A stretch of DNA of 64,000 bases from Solibacter sp039934035 (lineage in GTDB: Bacteria; Acidobacteriota; Terriglobia; Bryobacterales; Bryobacteraceae), in the NCBI GenBank assembly GCA_039934035.1, contig JBDTMZ010000025.1, forward strand, positions 1 to 64,000, in the 5' to 3' direction. Position 1 is the first letter of the stretch, and each line of letters opens with the position of its first letter. Both the position numbers and the translations under genes were made by a program. Positions 18,000 through 27,299 of the stretch are shown here, piece after piece. Under the pieces are notes generated by a model. It was not told the DNA's origin, did not search any database, and saw only the letters and a program-made list of their open reading frames with translations.

Positions 18000-19349
18000 C
18001 TATTTCCCGCGCGTCAAGCCCAGCGCGCGAATGCGCTTGTGCAAATTGGTCCGCTCCATATTCAGCGCCCGCGCGGCGCCCGAGACATTCCAGTTCGATT
18101 CATCGAGCGCGCGCAGAATGTGCTCGCGCTCGGCCGATTCGCGCGCTTCCTGAATGGTCGATTTCGGACCCTGCTCCCGCTGCACGCGCACCTCGACCGG
18201 GATGGCATCGCGCGTCAGTCTCTCCCCCGTGGTGAGGATCGCCATGCGCTCGATGATGTTGCGCAATTCGCGCGCATTCCCCGGCCACGAATACGCTTCC
18301 AGCAGCGCGAATACGGAATCGTCCAAAACCTTGGGCTTGAAGTTGTTGCGCGCGCAGAAATCTTCCAGGAAGTATTCCGCCATCAGGCGAATGTCGTGCG
18401 GACGCTCGCGCAGCGCCGGCACACGGATGGGAACCACACTGAGCCGGTAATACAGGTCTTCGCGGAACTTCTCGGCCGTCACCAGCGCCGCCAGATCGCG
18501 ATTGGTGGCAGACACCACGCGCACGGTCACCCTGATGATCTGCTCGCCGCCCACCCGGTGGAATTCGCCTTCCTGCAACACACGCAGCAATTTGGCCTGC
18601 GACGCCCCGTGCAGATCGCCCACCTCGTCCAGAAAAATCGTGCCGCCTTCGGCCATTTCGAACTTGCCGCGGCGCATCGCCGTCGCGCCGGTAAACGACC
18701 CCTTCTCGTGCCCGAACAACTCCGTCTCCAACAAATCCGTCGGAATCGCGGCGCAGTTCACCTTCACAAACGGACCGCCCGCGAACGGGCTGGCATTGTG
18801 AATGTGCGCGGCCAGCAGTTCCTTTCCCGTGCCCGATTCGCCAATCAGCAGCACCCGCGCGTCGCTGCGCGCGGCCATCGTCGCCTGCTCCACGGCGCGC
18901 TGCCAGGCGGTGGTGCTCCCGATCATTTTGGGCGATACCGTGCCCACCAACTCGCGCAGTCGCTCGTTCTCCTGCTTGAGCGTGGAGTGCTCCATGGCAT
19001 GCCGCACGGCCAGCAGGACGCGGTCGCGCGACAGCGGCTTCTCCAGAAAATCGAAAGCTCCGGCGCGCGTCGCCTCCACCGCGTCGGCAATGGTGCCGTG
19101 GCCGGAGATCATGATGGCGGGCGCCGTGGCTCCATTCTGCTTGACCGCTTTCAGCAAGTCGATGCCGCTGCCATCGGGTAGTTTCATATCCAGCAGGTAG
19201 GCGTCCGCCCGCCCGGCGTCGGGGTGCCTGGTGAACTCCGCCACGCTGCGGCAGAAGTTGACCGCGTACCCCTCGCGCTCCAGAATCATGCGCAGCGAGC
19301 GGCCGATATTCTCTTCGTCATCCACGATCAGGATGCGTTTGGATGCCAT
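18000..19349 (-). CDS. NtrX-like sigma-54-dependent response regulator
   Basis: 449 residues from the ATG at 19349. The receiver domain has the acidic pair D10-D11, phosphoacceptor D54 (YLLDMKLPDGSG) and a conserved lysine in LEKPLS. The AAA+ domain has Walker A GESGTGKE, the sigma-54 loop GSFTGA (Ser for the usual Ala) and Walker B GGTIFLDEVGDL. A Fis-type helix-turn-helix ends the protein (NWNVSGAARALNMERTNLHKRI), a form typical of NtrX. The start overlaps the 3' end of the kinase gene by 32 nt, so the pair is translationally linked. It should activate sigma-54 promoters when phosphorylated by the adjacent kinase; its targets are unknown. Confidence 0.92.
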   Translation of the reverse strand: MASKRILIVDDEENIGRSLRMILEREGYAVNFCRSVAEFTRHPDAGRADAYLLDMKLPDGSGIDLLKAVKQNGATAPAIMISGHGTIADAVEATRAGAFDFLEKPLSRDRVLLAVRHAMEHSTLKQENERLRELVGTVSPKMIGSTTAWQRAVEQATMAARSDARVLLIGESGTGKELLAAHIHNASPFAGGPFVKVNCAAIPTDLLETELFGHEKGSFTGATAMRRGKFEMAEGGTIFLDEVGDLHGASQAKLLRVLQEGEFHRVGGEQIIRVTVRVVSATNRDLAALVTAEKFREDLYYRLSVVPIRVPALRERPHDIRLMAEYFLEDFCARNNFKPKVLDDSVFALLEAYSWPGNARELRNIIERMAILTTGERLTRDAIPVEVRVQREQGPKSTIQEARESAEREHILRALDESNWNVSGAARALNMERTNLHKRIRALGLTRGK

Positions 19350-20739
19350 TGGTTGCCACAGGCAGGAGCACACGGAAGCCGGCTCCGCCCAATTCTCCTT
19401 TCACCACTACAATGTCTCCGCCGCTCAACAGCGCGCTCTTGCGTGCGATCGAAAGGCCCAGCCCCATGCCGCGTTTCTTGAACGAAATGGTGGGCTGGAA
19501 CAGACTGCTCTGCGCCTGCTCGCTCAGCCCCGGACCCGAATCGTGCACTTCGATCGCGACCCGCGAGCCTGCGGCCGCGGTCACACCGAGAATCTTTCCG
19601 CCCGCCCCTGCGGCTTCGGCGGCGTTCTCCAGGAGATTGGTCAGAATGCCTTTGAGCAGATCCTGGTCAGCCACCACGGGAGGCGCTTCTTCGGCAAGGC
19701 GAGTATCGTAGGCCACTTCGGGATGGGCCGTCTTGAGGAACGCGATACGCTCCTGCAACAGGCCGTTGACGTCCACCGGAGCCAGCGCCACCGGAGGTTC
19801 GGTAGCGAATTGCGAAAAGGCCCGGATGCGCCGCTCCAGCGTCTCGATTTCGTCCACCACGATCTGCGTCGCCTGCGTCATGAAATTGCGATCCGCCTCG
19901 TCATAGCGCACCGACATTTCCTCGACGGTCAGGCGGATGGGCGTGAGCGAGTTTTTCACCTCGTGTGCCATTTTCCGCGCCAGCATCTGCCAGCTCGACA
20001 GTTGGCGTAGATACACCAGGCGCTCGGTACTTTCCTGCAGGCGGCCCGCCATGTTATTGAAGGCGCCGATGGCGCGGCCGATTTCGTCGTCGCGGCGCGC
20101 CTGCACACGGGCATTCAAATCCCCGGCGGCCAACTTGCCGAGCCCCGTAGTCAGCTCCTGAATCGGACGGCTGATGCGGTGGGCGAGATACACCAATAGC
20201 GCCAGCGACACCAGCCAGATGGCCGTCGCCAACAGCACGTAGGTACGCTTGATGCCGAGCCGGAGATCGCGCGCGTTGGCCTCTTCCACGGCGCGCCGGG
20301 CATCCCGGATTTCGCGCGTCAAGCGGTCCATCGCAACTTCGCCAAGGCTCTCCGAATACACCCAGATTTCGTTGCCGTGGCGCACCAGATACTCGAGGCG
20401 GCTGCCGTCGGGTCCGGCGCGCACCACGCGGTCGCCCTCCAGCCCGCCGGAAAAGATTTTTACGGCCTCGGGCCATGCGGCCCGGTCGATCGGCAGGTAT
20501 TTGCGCGGCTCGATTTCGTCCACCCGGGCCTTCCGTCTGAGATCGTCGCTGGCCCGGTCGTAAAGCTCGCGCGCGGTGATTTTTAGCGATTTGGAAACCG
20601 TGTCGAGGCGGGCGGCGGAAGAGGTATCGGTATCGACACTCTCCTCGAGCAGCGAGGTGGTAATCCAGATCGTCATCGCCAGGGGTGCCAGCGTCGCCGC
20701 CAGGAAGATCGCGACCAGCCTGTTGCGTAGCCGGTTCAC
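19318..20739 (-). CDS. NtrY-like membrane histidine kinase
   Basis: 473 residues from a GTG at 20739 that overlaps the preceding stop codon (GTGA). Transmembrane segments lie at about 8-30 and 167-186, with an extracytoplasmic region of about 135 residues between. A HAMP domain (187-240) follows, then the dimerisation box KMAHEVKNSLTPIR with His259, N-box LTNLLENAAEA and G-boxes HDSGPGLS and GMGLGLSIAR. The arrangement and sequence resemble NtrY. The kinase phosphorylates the NtrX-like regulator encoded next. What it senses is unknown; the upstream barrel and DUF4390 genes suggest an envelope signal (inference). Confidence 0.92.
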   Translation of the reverse strand: MNRLRNRLVAIFLAATLAPLAMTIWITTSLLEESVDTDTSSAARLDTVSKSLKITARELYDRASDDLRRKARVDEIEPRKYLPIDRAAWPEAVKIFSGGLEGDRVVRAGPDGSRLEYLVRHGNEIWVYSESLGEVAMDRLTREIRDARRAVEEANARDLRLGIKRTYVLLATAIWLVSLALLVYLAHRISRPIQELTTGLGKLAAGDLNARVQARRDDEIGRAIGAFNNMAGRLQESTERLVYLRQLSSWQMLARKMAHEVKNSLTPIRLTVEEMSVRYDEADRNFMTQATQIVVDEIETLERRIRAFSQFATEPPVALAPVDVNGLLQERIAFLKTAHPEVAYDTRLAEEAPPVVADQDLLKGILTNLLENAAEAAGAGGKILGVTAAAGSRVAIEVHDSGPGLSEQAQSSLFQPTISFKKRGMGLGLSIARKSALLSGGDIVVVKGELGGAGFRVLLPVATNGIQTHPDRG

Positions 20740-21341
20740 CCGTTTCGCGACCCGCGGCCCGCCATCCGGGGCAGATCGGCCAGACGCACGCGCGTCTCCA
20801 GCGGTCCCCAATGCGTGACTTCGGTGTTCTTCCGGCCCAGGAAATCGATCAGGTCGTGAATGCTTACACCGATTTTGGCTTCGTCGGCGAAGTCCCGCGC
20901 CGTGCCGGTGCGCAATTCCAGCCGCAGCCAGTAGGATAGATCGGCCGAGAGCCCCTGCGTGCTCATCGTCAGGTTGTCCAGGCACCAGGCCTCCGCAGCG
21001 GCCAGAGAAAGCCCTTCCACCGTGTGCGCCGTGCTGCCCGCCGAACTGCCCAACCGCGTCACGGAGAACTTTTCCTCCCAGAGTGCATAGCTCACCACAA
21101 ACCGGCCTCGTTGCGGGCGCACCACCGCCGTGCGCGACTCGTTCAGCAGTTCCAGTTGCGCCACATACGCCACCACATCGCCATATTTCAGGCGTTCCAG
21201 CGGCTTACCTGTAAGAAAATGCAGGGTCGGGGCGGCGACATGAAGGTTGTCGCCATCGTAGGTTACTTTCAAGGGATCGCTCGCGCTGAGCGAGAGTAGA
21301 GGAGTCGTAAGGCCGGCCAGTAGCCAGCGCCTGCGGCTCAT
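20736..21341 (-). CDS. DUF4390-type exported protein
   Basis: 201 residues from the ATG at 21341, chosen because a Shine-Dalgarno GGAG sits 6 nt before it and because it begins a signal peptide (MSRRRWLLAGLTTPLLSLSAS). An ATG at 21368 that overlaps the barrel stop codon (TGATG) is the alternative. The mature part is predicted beta-rich (VTYDGDNLHVAAPTLHFL, GRFVVSYALWEEKFSVTR) and ends in a helical tail. DUF4390 genes commonly lie directly upstream of NtrY-like kinases in other bacteria. The protein may act as a periplasmic partner of the kinase; this is inference. Confidence 0.75.
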   Translation of the reverse strand: MSRRRWLLAGLTTPLLSLSASDPLKVTYDGDNLHVAAPTLHFLTGKPLERLKYGDVVAYVAQLELLNESRTAVVRPQRGRFVVSYALWEEKFSVTRLGSSAGSTAHTVEGLSLAAAEAWCLDNLTMSTQGLSADLSYWLRLELRTGTARDFADEAKIGVSIHDLIDFLGRKNTEVTHWGPLETRVRLADLPRMAGRGSRNG

Positions 21342-21367
21342 CCGTGTCTCCCGCGAGCGGGTTGCCA

Positions 21368-22630
21368 TCAATAAATCATGCCTACCATAATGATCGGTTC
21401 GACCCGCCCGGACCGGACGGGAAACGCTACAGCGAGCGAAAAAATCGATTCCTTGATGCCTACTCCCACCGAATGGCGCGGCGTAGCGGGCTGCCCGCTA
21501 TCCCAAATCGCGCCGGCATCGTAAAAAGCCTGGAACGGCCCATACCGGTACTCGACGCTGTTATGGATCAGACGGTTTCCTCCGATCGGGTCAATGTCAT
21601 ACTTGTTCCAACCGCGCAGGTAGGAGCTATTCCCCGCCACCAGTCGCTCAAACAGAGGCGCCCTCCCCCCGATCAGCCCCGCATTGACGTGATCGGCGAC
21701 CTGATGCTTTCCGTGAACCACCCGGTAGTTGAACCCCACCGTATGGGAAGCGTACATAAAATCGCTGTCCAGAACCTTGGTGGCCGCGCGCAGGTTGTAC
21801 GCTGCATCCACGTCCTGCGGATACTGCGCATCCGCCAACCGGCGGTGATAGCGCAGGGTTGTGGTCAGGGCGTTGGCGGCCTCGTAATGCGCGACCGGAT
21901 ACTGATCCTGGAAACGCTGGAAACTCACGCCAATTTCGAGCGTGAGCGGTTTGGCCAGGGTAATGGTGGCCGTGGGTTCGAAATTCTGCCGCGTCCGGTA
22001 GGCGTCCGACGTCACGCCCGGGTTGGCTTGCAAGGCGTTGAGGGTGCTCTGGTTCCACAGTTGGTGATAGCTTTCGAACTTAAAGTGCAGCCCCACACGC
22101 TCCGTGCCCAGGTGCTTGTTCTCATAGCGGGCGCTAATACCGGCATAGCGCTCGTTGAGCGTATCGCCATCGCTGGCCAGCCCGAAGGCGAAACTGTTCT
22201 GCTGTGCCGTGAAACCCACCGCGCCGATGCCGCTCCAGCCCTGCTTGGAATCGTAGAGGAACTTGGTGACCGTGCCATCCAGGCCGAAGCTGGCTGGCCG
22301 CACTTCGAACTCCACCCGGACATGCTCAGGCTGATCGCCGCGCAGCACCTGGTGGCTGACCTCGCGGGCGGAAAATTCCTTCTTCAGCCGCGATGAGAGT
22401 CCGTCGAGGATGCCGGGATTGAGCTTTTGCCCGATCAGGGCCAGCAGATCCTTGCGCAAACCGTTGCTGATGCGATCGTTCTGTTGGTCGGCCAGATTAG
22501 TCTTCCAACCCTTGCCCGCGACGATCACTGTGTCGACGGTATAGCGCTTGTTCACATTGAGTTCGGAGTCTTGCGTTCCGGCGAAAAGCAGGCTACCCAC
22601 CATTAGACAGCCCAGCCAGGTGTATCTCAT
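21368..22630 (-). CDS. Omp85/BamA-TamA-type outer-membrane barrel protein
   Basis: 420 residues from the ATG at 22630; longer in-frame starts would extend through the intergenic region and lack a signal peptide, while this start gives MRYTWLGCLMVGSLLFAGTQ. One POTRA-like segment (YTVDTVIVAGKGW..., about residues 30-120) precedes alternating beta strands. The motif SYLRGWNKYD is the Omp85 L6-type RGW/F signature, and the last residues (IIMVGMIY) form a C-terminal aromatic-ended strand. The protein is short for BamA and closer to single-POTRA family members. It heads a unit with DUF4390, NtrY-like and NtrX-like genes. Confidence 0.75.
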   Translation of the reverse strand: MRYTWLGCLMVGSLLFAGTQDSELNVNKRYTVDTVIVAGKGWKTNLADQQNDRISNGLRKDLLALIGQKLNPGILDGLSSRLKKEFSAREVSHQVLRGDQPEHVRVEFEVRPASFGLDGTVTKFLYDSKQGWSGIGAVGFTAQQNSFAFGLASDGDTLNERYAGISARYENKHLGTERVGLHFKFESYHQLWNQSTLNALQANPGVTSDAYRTRQNFEPTATITLAKPLTLEIGVSFQRFQDQYPVAHYEAANALTTTLRYHRRLADAQYPQDVDAAYNLRAATKVLDSDFMYASHTVGFNYRVVHGKHQVADHVNAGLIGGRAPLFERLVAGNSSYLRGWNKYDIDPIGGNRLIHNSVEYRYGPFQAFYDAGAIWDSGQPATPRHSVGVGIKESIFSLAVAFPVRSGRVEPIIMVGMIY

Positions 22631-22772
22631 GGAGTGTGCAAAAGCACGCGGGAGACCAATTGTAAATAATTGAAAATAGGAAAGATGCGGGAAGGCGGAT
22701 TGTGCCTTGGGTTCACAGGTGTGGAATGACGACCGGCTGGGCCGGGTGCCGCCCGGGGAGGCGAGGCCTGGC

Positions 22773-23189
22773 TTACAGGACCTTCGCCAACTCGGTAGCA
22801 AATGCGCTGCGCGGCGATTGTTCGCGATTTCGTCCACCACGCTTCTTTCGGTCGGGACGTTCGGTGCGAAGGGCATTGGGTGCTGCTGCGGTCTGTGGCT
22901 GCTGCGACGGCGCCGCTCCGCGGGGAGCATCCTTGCCTTTCGGAGGCTGCGCGGGATTGGCGCGCAACAACCGGTCTTCCAGAGGTGCACGGTCGAAACG
23001 GCGAATGATCGATTGCATCTCATCATTCGTGGGCGCTTCAACAAAAGCGAAACCCTTGGATTCTTGCGTTTCGTGGTTTCGGATCACTTTGACGGCGTCT
23101 GCGACGAGGTCTTCGGCTGCCAGCCACTGTTTGATGTCGTCTGCGGTGACCCAGGTAGGGAGATTACCAAGAAATACGGTGAAGCTCAT
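22773..23189 (-). CDS. RRM-type RNA-binding protein
   Basis: 138 residues. An N-terminal RNA-recognition motif has RNP2 VFLGNL (5-10) and RNP1 KGFAFVEA (45-52). The rest is a low-complexity basic tail rich in Pro, Ala, Gln, Arg and Lys (RPDRKKRGGRNREQSPRS). Bacterial RRM proteins of this type bind RNA and are often cold-induced. It is monocistronic, with about 140 nt to the next gene on each side. Confidence 0.88.
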   Translation of the reverse strand: MSFTVFLGNLPTWVTADDIKQWLAAEDLVADAVKVIRNHETQESKGFAFVEAPTNDEMQSIIRRFDRAPLEDRLLRANPAQPPKGKDAPRGAAPSQQPQTAAAPNALRTERPDRKKRGGRNREQSPRSAFATELAKVL

Positions 23190-23314
23190 TCAGTTGATTG
23201 TGTTACTCCGTTGTGGATTTGCGGCGGTTCAAGGGGAGGATTCCGATCTGCCATATAAATAGTAACAGAGTGGATAACGGGATGCAAACGGCTGGTATTT
23301 CGTGAGCTAAGGGC

Positions 23315-24037
23315 TCAACGGCGGGAGCGGGCTAATCGCTTCAAAAGCCCCGAAAGCGCCAAAAGAAACACACCTCCACTCAGGAGGGAAACCGCCGGGC
23401 TTGGTTCCGGCGCCTCCGCCAGGGTTACCGGAAAATCCTCACCCTCCATACTGGATAGACGCATGCCGTAGATGCGGGTTTCCGCGCCCGCTTCCAACTC
23501 CACCCAGCCCGGCAGCGCCCCCACCGAAACGCCCGCCCCGGAAAGGGTCGCAAACAGATTCTGGCGTACCAAATAGGGCTCCAGGCCAAGCCGCACGTCC
23601 GGCCCCAGATTGCGCAATGCAATCACCATCCCGCCATTTTTGAAAATCGCTGCCGAAAGCTGCGGCGAAAAATGGAGATAGCCCTGCAATGTCGAAACGT
23701 CGCCCGTGTACCCGCTCGCGCTCAAGGTCCCCGGCACGAAATTCAGTTCGCCCAGCACGAAGGACACGGCGCCCCCTTCCGATTCCACCGTTGCCTCGAA
23801 CGCGCCTGCATCGCCGGCCGGCGTGGCCAGCGCGAAGCTCAGGTCGGTCGCGTACAAGGGCAGGTTCAAACGCTCCGCATTGCTGGCGAAGTTCCAGGTG
23901 AAGAGGTGGAAGAGCAGCCGGTCGCCCGTGCGCACCACCTGTGTGGTTTCGGACGAGATGTCGGTGCTCACGATCGCGCCGGCATACACGCCCCGCACGC
24001 TTAGAATCGCGATATAGAACCAGCAGCGTAGGGACAT
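23315..24037 (-). CDS. Exported PEP-CTERM-like protein
   Basis: 240 residues. N-terminal hydrophobic signal (MSLRCWFYIAILSVRGVYAG), a beta-rich body, and a tail EAPEPSPAVSLL, hydrophobic stretch, then KRLARSRR: a PEP-CTERM signal in slightly variant form. It is predicted to be exported and processed by exosortase. No domain of known function is recognisable in the body. Confidence 0.75.
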   Translation of the reverse strand: MSLRCWFYIAILSVRGVYAGAIVSTDISSETTQVVRTGDRLLFHLFTWNFASNAERLNLPLYATDLSFALATPAGDAGAFEATVESEGGAVSFVLGELNFVPGTLSASGYTGDVSTLQGYLHFSPQLSAAIFKNGGMVIALRNLGPDVRLGLEPYLVRQNLFATLSGAGVSVGALPGWVELEAGAETRIYGMRLSSMEGEDFPVTLAEAPEPSPAVSLLSGGVFLLALSGLLKRLARSRR

Positions 24038-24230
24038 CTAAGTGCGATTGTAGTGAGCCTGGCGACGGATGCATAGAGTCTCGTGTACCAGTACAGCGGG
24101 GGAATTCACATGAGGTGGTTTACGACATTTCCCTACGAGGGGTAAGGTTGCGTCATGGCTTCGCCCTTCATTGCCCGTTCCGCAGGACGCTTGCGTTGCT
24201 CCGGCCGACACGGCGCTGCTCGGGCCGGCC

Positions 24231-25151
24231 CTAGCCGATGAAATCGAAGAGCGTCGTGCGCGGCATTTTGGCCTGCATCTGAAACGCGGCCTGCAACTGC
24301 AAATTGCCCTGCGTCACCATCAACGCCGCCGACGCCAGATCCGCGTCCTCTTTTTGGCTCAATTCCGTCTTGAGCTGCACCTCGTAACTCTCGGAGTAAT
24401 TGGTGGCGGAGGAAATGCGATTCTCTACCGTCCCGTAGAATGCCTGTGCGACGTTCAGCCTTCCCGAAGCCTGCTGAATCGCCCCGGCGGCCATCTGGAT
24501 CTGCGTCGTATCGTTGGCCAACAGCGCCAAACGCAATTGATTGAGTGCGGCGAACGTATTGTCCCCGGCCGCCGAACCGTCGGCTTTGTGCGTATCGAAA
24601 ATCTCCGCCGCGGTGCGCGATACCGCGAAACTGCCGCCCGCGGAATCTTCCACCCGCCGGGTGGCCGGAGTGTTGGTGAGCTGCGCCACCCCGTTCGCCG
24701 CCGTAAGATCGACCTCGTACGGAGGCGCGCCATCGCTGTCGCCTCCGAAAATATAACGTCCCTGCACCGCTGTCCGGCTGACCGCTACCATCTGCTCCAA
24801 TAGCGACTGCACTTCGCCGGCGATGCTCTGCCTGCCCGTGGCATCCATGGTGAAATTCGCGCCCTGCGCCGCCAGCACGCGCGCCCGGTCCATGATCTTG
24901 GTTGCCGAAGTGAGTGCGCCATCGGCCGAATCCGCATCGGTGCGCGCTACCGCGAGGTTCTCCCGGATCTGCCCATTGTGTTCCGAATCCGTGCGCAGCT
25001 GCAGAATGGTATCGATCTCCGCGGGCGCATCGGACGCCACGTTCACACGCTTACCGCTGGACGCCTGCCGGCTGGCGTTCTCGACCCGGCCTTGGACGCG
25101 TTTCATGTTGGCCAGAAAGGCTTCGGACGACGCGTTGAGATTGCTGATCAT
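24231..25151 (-). CDS. flgL: Flagellar hook-filament junction protein FlgL (HAP3)
   Basis: 306 residues. The flagellin-like N-terminal helix is visible (LANMKRVQGRVENASRQASSGKRVNVASDAPAE), as is the C-terminal helix (YEVQLKTELSQKEDADLASAALMVTQGNLQLQAAFQ, shown here in part as SQKEDADLASAALMV). Length fits FlgL. It forms the second junction ring between hook and filament and is exported by the flagellar type III system. Five nt separate it from flgK, so it is the last gene of the flgM-flgN-flgK-flgL operon. A GC-rich inverted repeat (CCGGCC/GGCCGG, 24201-24228) lies just past its stop. Confidence 0.9.
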   Translation of the reverse strand: MISNLNASSEAFLANMKRVQGRVENASRQASSGKRVNVASDAPAEIDTILQLRTDSEHNGQIRENLAVARTDADSADGALTSATKIMDRARVLAAQGANFTMDATGRQSIAGEVQSLLEQMVAVSRTAVQGRYIFGGDSDGAPPYEVDLTAANGVAQLTNTPATRRVEDSAGGSFAVSRTAAEIFDTHKADGSAAGDNTFAALNQLRLALLANDTTQIQMAAGAIQQASGRLNVAQAFYGTVENRISSATNYSESYEVQLKTELSQKEDADLASAALMVTQGNLQLQAAFQMQAKMPRTTLFDFIG

Positions 25152-25156
25152 GGCAT

Positions 25157-26596
25157 CTACCTCAGAATATTGATGGCGGTTTCAGTGAGCTGGTCCAGCA
25201 CAGTGAGGAACTTGGATGTTGCCTGATAGGCCCTCTGGAATTGCATCAGGATGATGGCCTCTTCATCCAGCGAGACGCCTTGATACTGCTGGCGGAGATC
25301 TTTCGCCTGGCTGAGCAGCGATTGCTGTACGTCGAGGTTGTTCTTGGCATCGTTCAGCTCCGAACCGACGTTCCCGGCCATCTGGCCGAAGAACTGGCTG
25401 TAGCTCAAGCCGCCGATCTTATCCGCGGCCTGCACGGGGTTGGCGAGCGCGGCCAGCGCCAGAGGGACTCCGTTAGAGACCGAGGGCGGGCCTGGACTGA
25501 TGGCGGCCAGTTGCTCCGGTTGCAGCGAGGGGTCGACCGCGAGCGAACCGGCAACCGCGGTGGCGTCACTCGTGTCATAACTGAACAGGGGCACTCCAGC
25601 CTCGGCCGGCGGCCCGTTCGTGATGTTCCCCGAGGTCAACAGCGCGTTGACGCGGTCGGCGAATTGTTTCGCCATGACGTTCAGGGAACCGGCCTGCGCG
25701 CCGTCGCCCATGACCGAGGGAAGAATCTGGTTGCGCAGTTTCAGCAATGCCCCCAGTTGCGCTCCCGTGGTCTTCGAGGTGATGTCGCTTCCGTCCGACC
25801 CGAGGATGCGCATCAGCGCCGGGCCGTTGACGTTGACCGGGGGCGGATCCTGGGGCCGCGTCAGCGATGCACTCAACTGGTACTGCTTCTCCTCCAGCAG
25901 GAGTGGAGTCTCCCCGTTGAGCATCAGACTTACCGTGCCGTCCGTCTGGAACGCCGCATCCACATCCACCAGGCTCGAGAGTTCTTCCAGGGCGGCATGC
26001 ATACGGGCATTCAATCCGGCATCGTTCTTCGCGCCCTGCATGGCGATGTGATTGTAGCCCTGGATCTCGCCCACCAGTTGATTCACCTGGTCGACGGTTT
26101 GCACGATCTGTTGCTGGGCGTCGGCGGACCGCGCCGAGACATCATGCGCCGCCTGTTGGAAGGCGCTAGCCATGTCTGTGGCACGCTGAATGACGCTTTG
26201 CCGAGCCGATACGTTGTCCGGAGTCGCGCCCCAGGCCGAAAAACTTTTTAACAGGTTGTTGAGCGCCTGGGGGATTCCCTGATTGCCGGAAATGTCGAAG
26301 TTGGCCTGAATCGCGGTCAGGTTATCCACCAGCTGCTGCTGGTATCCCAGCCCGCTGGTCTGCTGCCGGACCGCCTGTTCCGTGTACTCACTGCGCGACG
26401 AAACCAGTTTGCCAGCACGCACTCCGCCGGTCACCCCACCGTCCGGATCGAAGGGCAGCGCGTAAAGCTCCAGCCGCTGCTTGGCATATCCGGGAGTCGA
26501 GGCGTTGGAGACGTTGTTCTGCGCCGTTTCGAGCACCCGTCCATAGGCTTCCAGTGTGGCGGCCGACGATACGAGACTTGCAAGAAGATTCGACAT
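25157..26596 (-). CDS. flgK: Flagellar hook-associated protein FlgK (HAP1)
   Basis: 479 residues. The N-terminus (TLEAYGRVLETAQNNVSNAS, TPGYAKQRLELYALPFD) has the rod/hook-family NNVSNxxTPGY motif. The C-terminus (SLDEEAIILMQFQRAYQATSK) is the conserved FlgK D0 helix. FlgK is the first hook-filament junction protein. It sits between the FlgN-like and flgL genes with gaps of 5 nt on both sides. Confidence 0.93.
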   Translation of the reverse strand: MSNLLASLVSSAATLEAYGRVLETAQNNVSNASTPGYAKQRLELYALPFDPDGGVTGGVRAGKLVSSRSEYTEQAVRQQTSGLGYQQQLVDNLTAIQANFDISGNQGIPQALNNLLKSFSAWGATPDNVSARQSVIQRATDMASAFQQAAHDVSARSADAQQQIVQTVDQVNQLVGEIQGYNHIAMQGAKNDAGLNARMHAALEELSSLVDVDAAFQTDGTVSLMLNGETPLLLEEKQYQLSASLTRPQDPPPVNVNGPALMRILGSDGSDITSKTTGAQLGALLKLRNQILPSVMGDGAQAGSLNVMAKQFADRVNALLTSGNITNGPPAEAGVPLFSYDTSDATAVAGSLAVDPSLQPEQLAAISPGPPSVSNGVPLALAALANPVQAADKIGGLSYSQFFGQMAGNVGSELNDAKNNLDVQQSLLSQAKDLRQQYQGVSLDEEAIILMQFQRAYQATSKFLTVLDQLTETAINILR

Positions 26597-26601
26597 GACG
26601 G

Positions 26602-26964
26602 TTACCCTTCCAGGCAGATCCGGCTGCCGTGCTGCAACGGCGCCGAATCGCCGGTACCGGTGTAGCCGCCGGTGATGGCGCCCCGCGCTCGCAGCCAGTT
26701 AAAGTGAAAATCGGCGGCGCCCTGCAGCAGCCGCGAGGTGCGCTGGAAACTGCGCCTCAGGCGCCATGCCTCTTCCATCGCCGCGGCATTGCCCGCTTCA
26801 CGGGCAAACTCCGGCTGCCACTGTGCCAGCTGCCGGCCCGTCGCCTCTAATATGGTGGAGCATTCATCGAGCGCTTCCGGGGACGGCTTGAGCAATAGGC
26901 TGCCGGCGAAATCCAACTGCTGCCGGGTCGACGCGAGTTGTTCCACCAGCCCGGACGCAGTCAT
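26602..26964 (-). CDS. FlgN-like export chaperone candidate
   Basis: 120 residues, helical and without signal peptide or membrane segment (LVEQLASTRQQLDFAGSLL, EALDECSTILEATGRQLAQW). Position between flgM and flgK is where FlgN, the chaperone for FlgK and FlgL, is normally encoded. The sequence itself is too divergent for a firm call, so the assignment rests on size, helical character and location. Confidence 0.6.
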   Translation of the reverse strand: MTASGLVEQLASTRQQLDFAGSLLLKPSPEALDECSTILEATGRQLAQWQPEFAREAGNAAAMEEAWRLRRSFQRTSRLLQGAADFHFNWLRARGAITGGYTGTGDSAPLQHGSRICLEG

Positions 26965-26965
26965 T

Positions 26966-27274
26966 TCATTCGGACCCCGCGCTCAACAGCTCCGACACCA
27001 GGCCCCGGCTGGTCGCCGTCGTGTTAGGCGTGTACCTGCCAGCCTGATACTGCTCCGCCAGCGCCTGTACCCGGTTGGCCCGGCTGGCTGCAAAACTGCC
27101 CAGCGTGCGGGACAGGCTGCTCAGGTTCCCGGAGAATTCGACATGATCCCCGGATGAATCGGAGCTTGAGTTGGAGGCCCGGGACGAATCCGTCCGGCCG
27201 GTGTTCTGGGCCTCTTGGGCCCGCCCGGTTTGCGAAGCGGTAGTCCCGATAGGGTTTTGATCGTAGATTTTCAT
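26966..27274 (-). CDS. flgM: Anti-sigma-28 factor FlgM
   Basis: 102 residues from the ATG at 27274. The N-terminal half is Ser/Thr/Asn-rich and probably disordered; the C-terminal half has the sigma-binding helices (RANRVQALAEQYQAGRYT, then SRGLVSELLSAG). An in-frame ATG at 27301 is ruled out because it lies inside the -10 element of the sigma-28 promoter at 27300-27327, so the mRNA would start downstream of it. FlgM holds FliA inactive until it is exported through the finished hook. FliA is encoded at 49050. Its gene heads the flgM-flgN-flgK-flgL operon. Confidence 0.85.
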   Translation of the reverse strand: MKIYDQNPIGTTASQTGRAQEAQNTGRTDSSRASNSSSDSSGDHVEFSGNLSSLSRTLGSFAASRANRVQALAEQYQAGRYTPNTTATSRGLVSELLSAGSE

Positions 27275-27299
27275 ACCAACGCCACTCTGGCTAAGAGAC

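Noticed and set aside
24201..24228. Intrinsic terminator after flgL
   Set aside because: Only a 6-bp GC stem with a 16-nt loop and no U-tract on the minus strand; too weak to list as a terminator.
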